9,550 bases of DNA from an uncultured Lachnospiraceae bacterium. Its GTDB lineage: Bacteria > Bacillota > Clostridia > Lachnospirales > Lachnospiraceae. The notes under the pieces are model-generated. The model did no database searches and was not told the origin of the DNA. It worked only from the letters and a program-made list of their open reading frames with translations. The DNA is taken from contig CALYSH010000036.1 of NCBI GenBank assembly GCA_945485625.1, forward strand, positions 1 through 9,550. The letters are read 5' to 3'. Every line of letters begins with the position of its first letter. Position 1 is the first letter of the stretch. The translations under genes were made by a program, and so were the position numbers. Shown in pieces: positions 7,216 through 9,550 of the stretch.

Positions 7216-7368
7216 TCAGAATAAAAGCTTGGATTTGTGTGCCAGAAGCTTTGCGCCGCCGATAATCAACAGGATACCGCTTACTACCCCGACTACAATG
7301 GCAATGACTCCGATTGCAATGTTCATAGCACCGGTTCCGCCCATGGTCTTATATACCTTTTCTTCCAT
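7216..7368 (-). CDS. 50-aa single-helix membrane protein next to pyrE
   Basis: This short frame begins MEEKVYKTMGGTGAMN after a strong GGGAGG site 6 bases from the ATG. It continues as a long hydrophobic segment rich in Ile, Val and Gly (15-38), then ends in the basic tail AKLLAHKSKLLF. The glycines split the segment into two halves (GVIAIVVGVVSG and ILLIIGGAK), so it is either one long helix or a short hairpin. It has no signal-peptide cleavage site and no catalytic residues. It lies 14 bases after pyrE and 5 bases before a terminator, so it is very likely expressed with pyrE. I do not recognise a named family; the clean ribosome site and position are the main support for a real gene. Confidence 0.8.
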   Translation of the reverse strand: MEEKVYKTMGGTGAMNIAIGVIAIVVGVVSGILLIIGGAKLLAHKSKLLF

Positions 7369-7382
7369 AAAAACCTCCCATC

Positions 7383-8069
7383 TCAGACTGATTTCACACC
7401 ATATGTCTCATAATATTTGTCAATGGATGCCTTCAATGCATCATCAATATAAACCTGTCCCTTGTAGGGCTTATTGTAAAGATGCTCGATTACATCCCCC
7501 ATGGTTACAATTGCATTAGCCTCAAATCCGTATCTTTCCTTAATCTCGTCCAGTGCGCTCTTTTCTCCGCCCTGTCCTACCTCCATACGGTTCAGGGATA
7601 CCATAAGACCAACGATTTCTACGTTTGCTGCGCCTCTTACCTTAGGTACGGTTTCCTCCATGGATTTCCCGGAAGTGGTAACATCCTCAATCATCACTAC
7701 ACGGTCACCGTCCTTTAACTTGCTTCCAAGAAATCCGCCCTTGTCCGCACCGTGGTCCTTCTCTTCCTTCCGATCGGAGCAGTAACGAATCTCCTTGCCG
7801 TAAAGCTTGCTGTAAGCGATTGCAGTGACTACACTGATCGGAATTCCCTTATAAGCCGGTCCAAACAGGACATCAAAGTCATCTCCGTAGGTATTGTGAA
7901 TTGCCTTTGCATAATACTCACCCAGTCCCATCAGCTGAGAACCGGTAACATACGCCCCGGCATTCATGAAGAAAGGGGACTTCCGCCCGCTCTTCAACGT
8001 AAAATCACCAAATTTCAATACCTGGCAATCCACCATAAACTCGATAAATTCCTGCTTGTAGCTTTCCAT
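7383..8069 (-). CDS. pyrE: Orotate phosphoribosyltransferase
   Basis: PyrE joins orotate to PRPP, giving OMP and pyrophosphate, the fifth step of UMP synthesis, in the cytoplasm. The 228-aa protein has SGRKSPFF (27-34), FGPAYKGIP (69-77), the flexible loop DRKEEKDHGADKG (99-111) and the PRPP-binding motif MIEDVTTSGKS (126-136). The acidic pair E128-D129 of this motif is intact. The start is placed at MESYKQEF because AGGAGG lies 8 bases upstream; an in-frame ATG 24 bases earlier has no ribosome site. A good promoter lies about 70 bases upstream. No other pyr gene is in the window, so pyrE appears separated from the rest of the pathway. No PyrR-binding leader is visible. Confidence 0.97.
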   Translation of the reverse strand: MESYKQEFIEFMVDCQVLKFGDFTLKSGRKSPFFMNAGAYVTGSQLMGLGEYYAKAIHNTYGDDFDVLFGPAYKGIPISVVTAIAYSKLYGKEIRYCSDRKEEKDHGADKGGFLGSKLKDGDRVVMIEDVTTSGKSMEETVPKVRGAANVEIVGLMVSLNRMEVGQGGEKSALDEIKERYGFEANAIVTMGDVIEHLYNKPYKGQVYIDDALKASIDKYYETYGVKSV

Positions 8070-8141
8070 CTTATCTAACCTCCTGCTTCTCATGTAAGCT
8101 TTCGTTTTTTTGCCCTTTATCTCTTTCCAAATGCTTCTTCT

Positions 8142-8170
8142 ATGCTATCATAAAAGCATTGCTTTTTCAA
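8142..8170 (-). promoter_or_regulatory. Sigma-A-type promoter for pyrE
   Basis: On the minus strand TTGAAA (8165-8170, 5/6 to consensus) and TAGCAT (8142-8147, 4/6) are exactly 17 bases apart. A TG one base before the -10 gives an extended -10 element. Transcription would start near 8135, leaving a leader of about 65 bases with no terminator-like hairpin. Confidence 0.6.
8152..8166. promoter_or_regulatory. 15-bp perfect palindrome in the pyrE promoter spacer
   Basis: AAAAGCATTGCTTTT is a perfect 7+1+7 inverted repeat lying between the -10 and -35 boxes and touching the -35. This is a typical place for a repressor operator. A half-copy, ATTGCTTTT, recurs 28 bases further upstream (8186-8194). 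The protein that might bind is unknown. Confidence 0.4.
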
Positions 8171-8183
8171 TCCATTTGAAAAA
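8163..8183. repeat. Inverted repeat across the pyrE -35 region
   Basis: TTTTTCAA (8163-8170) and TTGAAAAA (8176-8183) are perfect 8-base arms separated by five bases. The left arm contains the -35 box and shares bases with the 15-bp palindrome. It is AT-rich, so some symmetry is expected by chance, but the two together cover the upstream half of the promoter. Confidence 0.4.
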
Positions 8184-8244
8184 ATATTGCTTTTGCGTCC
8201 TTAGCAGGATTTATTCTTTCTCCTACATATATTTTTGAGGGGAA

Positions 8245-8436
8245 TCTGCCCTAGGGATATGTTTCACTTGGCGCAGGGCAGACTTTCGTTTCATATTCTG
8301 TGATTTTCTCTGCCCTATAGCGGCGTTTCTCCTGGCGCAGGGCAGACTTTCGTTTCATTTTCTGTGATTTTCTCTGCCCTACGACTGGGCTTTACTTGCT
8401 ACAGGGAAGACATTTGACTTATGATTTGTGATTCAA
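8245..8436. repeat. Three tandem 64-bp repeats, each with an 8-bp inverted repeat
   Basis: Units run 8245-8308, 8309-8372 and 8373-8436. Each begins tctgccct and has a matching agggcaga arm 22 bases later (8275-8282, 8339-8346). In the third unit that arm is agggaaga (8403-8410), one base off. The first two units are almost identical over their last 36 bases, including gactttcgtttcat and tctgtgattttc. Their hairpin loops differ more. The third unit is clearly degenerate. The period of 64 is not a multiple of three and no frame stays open, so this is non-coding. It lies in the gap between the terminator at 8652 and the pyrE promoter. Confidence 0.85.
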
Positions 8437-8651
8437 AAGACATAACGGCCTTAGAGAGATTTTCATTTAAAGACTATATTCCCCAGAAACCTCCACTATT
8501 GCCTAACCACATATTCACATATTATGATACCAGGGTCGAAAGGAATTTACGCAAATGAGGTCTACGTCATTCGCCTTCCTATCTGCTTTCAGCATGGCAT
8601 CCATCAGCATCATCCCCTAATTTCCCACATAGATAAGATACAAATCACACA
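8437..8651. other. Intergenic stretch with no recognised feature
   Basis: Nothing convincing is seen here on either strand. A 32-codon minus-strand frame (8515-8613) lacks a properly spaced ribosome site, and a plus-strand frame starting at 8524 has none and runs through the downstream terminator. No tRNA-like or riboswitch-like fold was recognised by eye. Confidence 0.5.
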
Positions 8652-8684
8652 GAAAAACGAGGGCAGCAATCACGCTGTCCTCGT
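8652..8684 (-). terminator. Intrinsic terminator after the HD-domain gene
   Basis: On the minus strand ACGAGGACAG and CTGCCCTCGT form a ten-pair stem with one G-U pair around the eight-base loop CGTGATTG, followed by TTTT. It lies 115 bases after the HD gene stop. The stretch between (8685-8798) has no convincing gene; it holds only a small CATATA/TATATG inverted repeat (8711-8730). Confidence 0.85.
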
Positions 8685-8798
8685 CCTCACTCAAAGATCA
8701 TTATTATTCTCATATAAAAAACTCTATATGAAATGTTCCAACGGCATCCGGCATCCCGGCAGGGTCGCATAACAGTCGCCTCTCAGGAATGCACCCTC

Positions 8799-9392
8799 CT
8801 ACGAATTCTGTTGATTTATGGCATCCTCACAGTCTGCCATTGCCTGCAGGGTGAGGGTAAGCAAGCGTTCCAAATCCCAGCCTAACTGCTCTGCTCCCCG
8901 TTCAATCACTTCTCTGGAGCAGCCTGCAGCGAAGCCCTTGCTTTTGTATTTCTTTTTCAGGGATTTCAGTTCCATATCCTTGGTGCTCCCGGATGGACGC
9001 ATAAGTGCTGCTGCCCAGATAAGTCCTGTCAGTTCATCGATGGCAAACAGGACCTTCTCCATTTCATGAACCGGTTCTACATCCAGGGTAACTCCGCATT
9101 CAATGGTGATTCCATATCCATGGGATACAACGGCATGGATAATATCCTCCGACACACCTCCTTCTCGCAAAAGCTCCGGTGCTTTCAGGCAGTGTTCTGC
9201 CGGATAAAGCTCAAAATCAATATCATGGAGCAGGCCCACAATTCCCCAGTATTCCTCCTGCTCCTGATAGCCCAATTCTCTGGCGAACCATTTCATGACG
9301 GCCTCCACCGTATATGCATGCTGGAGATGGAATGGATCCTTGTTGTATTTCTTTACTAATTCAAGTGCTTCTGCTCTGGATATGCTTCCCAT
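8799..9392 (-). CDS. HD-superfamily predicted hydrolase
   Basis: The 197-aa protein is a compact metal-dependent HD-domain protein. The expected ligands are visible: H25 in HAYTVEAV, H56-D57 in GLLHDIDFE, H91 in VVSHGYG and D119 in AIDELTGL. Such proteins are usually phosphohydrolases acting on nucleotides or other phosphate esters. The length and the RPSGSTKDMELKSLKKKYKS segment (132-151) recall the uncharacterised HD hydrolases of the COG2316 type, from memory. The substrate cannot be told. The start MGSISRAEAL has an AGAGG site about 9 bases upstream. It follows the hydrolase-like gene by 24 bases and is probably in the same transcript; a terminator lies downstream. Confidence 0.85.
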   Translation of the reverse strand: MGSISRAEALELVKKYNKDPFHLQHAYTVEAVMKWFARELGYQEQEEYWGIVGLLHDIDFELYPAEHCLKAPELLREGGVSEDIIHAVVSHGYGITIECGVTLDVEPVHEMEKVLFAIDELTGLIWAAALMRPSGSTKDMELKSLKKKYKSKGFAAGCSREVIERGAEQLGWDLERLLTLTLQAMADCEDAINQQNS

Positions 9393-9416
9393 TTTTGTTT
9401 TCCTCTTTTCCTGTTG

Positions 9417-9550
9417 CTATCTCGAATTTCGCATGGTTTTCTCTATCCACTGTCCAACAATCCCGGCCAGCTTCATTCTCTGCCCCATAAAGCTATGATT
9501 GCTTTGTATTGTATGAAAGGTAACATTTGCATTCCTTTCCTTGAGCAGTT
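9417..9550 (-). CDS. C-terminal end of an alpha/beta-hydrolase-like protein (5' part outside window)
   Basis: An open frame enters at the right edge and ends at a TAG at 9417-9419, giving 43 residues. The stretch TIQSNHSFMGQ followed by a helix ending IVGQWIEKTMRNSR resembles the end of alpha/beta hydrolases. There the catalytic His sits in a HSF- or HNF-like turn and the last helix packs on the core. That would make H18 of the visible part the catalytic His. The call rests on this short segment only. The HD gene starts 24 bases downstream. Confidence 0.6.
   Translation of the reverse strand, partial: LLKERNANVTFHTIQSNHSFMGQRMKLAGIVGQWIEKTMRNSR

Noticed and set aside
8070..8093. Earlier pyrE start at 8093
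   Set aside because: The upstream ATG has no ribosome site, while the ATG at 8069 has AGGAGG at ideal spacing, and the family N-terminus begins there.
8245..8436. CRISPR array
   Set aside because: The spacers would be repeats themselves, the unit is 64 bases, there are only three copies and no cas genes are nearby.
8515..8613. 32-codon minus-strand frame starting MMLMDAMLKAD
   Set aside because: The only purine-rich stretch (AGGGG) touches the ATG directly, a stop lies just upstream in frame, and no promoter is visible.
8679..8756. Possible 27-codon minus-strand peptide after the HD gene
   Set aside because: A GAGAGG stretch lies at a plausible distance, but the sequence is short and Arg/Cys-rich, with nothing else to support it.
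8524..8772. 82-codon plus-strand open frame in the intergenic stretch
   Set aside because: It has no ribosome site, runs through the minus-strand terminator at 8652-8684 and shows no protein-like composition.

Overview
The window looks like a piece of the chromosome of a low-to-mid-GC Firmicute, most likely in the Clostridia and close to Lachnospiraceae. This is judged from codon use, strong AGGAGG-type ribosome binding sites, the style of the Pur and PyrE proteins, and the combination of a DUF6142-like membrane protein with a long M29-type aminopeptidase. The genus cannot be named from sequence alone. Every convincing gene lies on the minus strand, so transcription runs from high to low coordinates.

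In transcription order, the right edge (9550 to 8799) holds the last 43 codons of an alpha/beta-hydrolase-like gene and, 24 bases later, a 197-aa HD-superfamily hydrolase. A clear intrinsic terminator follows at 8652-8684. The stretch 8685-8070 has no convincing gene. It carries three tandem copies of a 64-bp unit, each containing an 8-bp inverted repeat, and then a good promoter whose spacer and -35 region are covered by two overlapping palindromes.

That promoter reads pyrE (orotate phosphoribosyltransferase), then an easily missed 50-aa one-helix membrane protein, then an intrinsic terminator. Just beyond lie a three-helix DUF6142-like protein and a 695-aa M29-type metallo-aminopeptidase, closed by a strong terminator at 4626-4669. 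Next come four de novo purine genes in the order purE, purM, purN, purD. They are tightly packed (purM and purN overlap by 7 bases) and are followed 20 bases later by a membrane-anchored protein with two SH3b domains. Its C-terminal tail has RPQGQ repeats and runs off the left edge.

Taken together, this is a nucleotide-biosynthesis neighbourhood: one pyrimidine step (PyrE) and four purine steps (PurD, PurN, PurM, PurE). PyrE, PurD and PurN all sit in PRPP- or phosphoribosylamine-dependent pathways. The passenger genes (aminopeptidase, small membrane proteins, SH3b protein) have no obvious link to nucleotide synthesis. I see no defence system, CRISPR array, transposon, tRNA or rRNA. The least explained sequences are the 64-bp repeat array, the palindromes at the pyrE promoter and in the purE leader, the 50-aa gene, and the SH3b protein behind purD.
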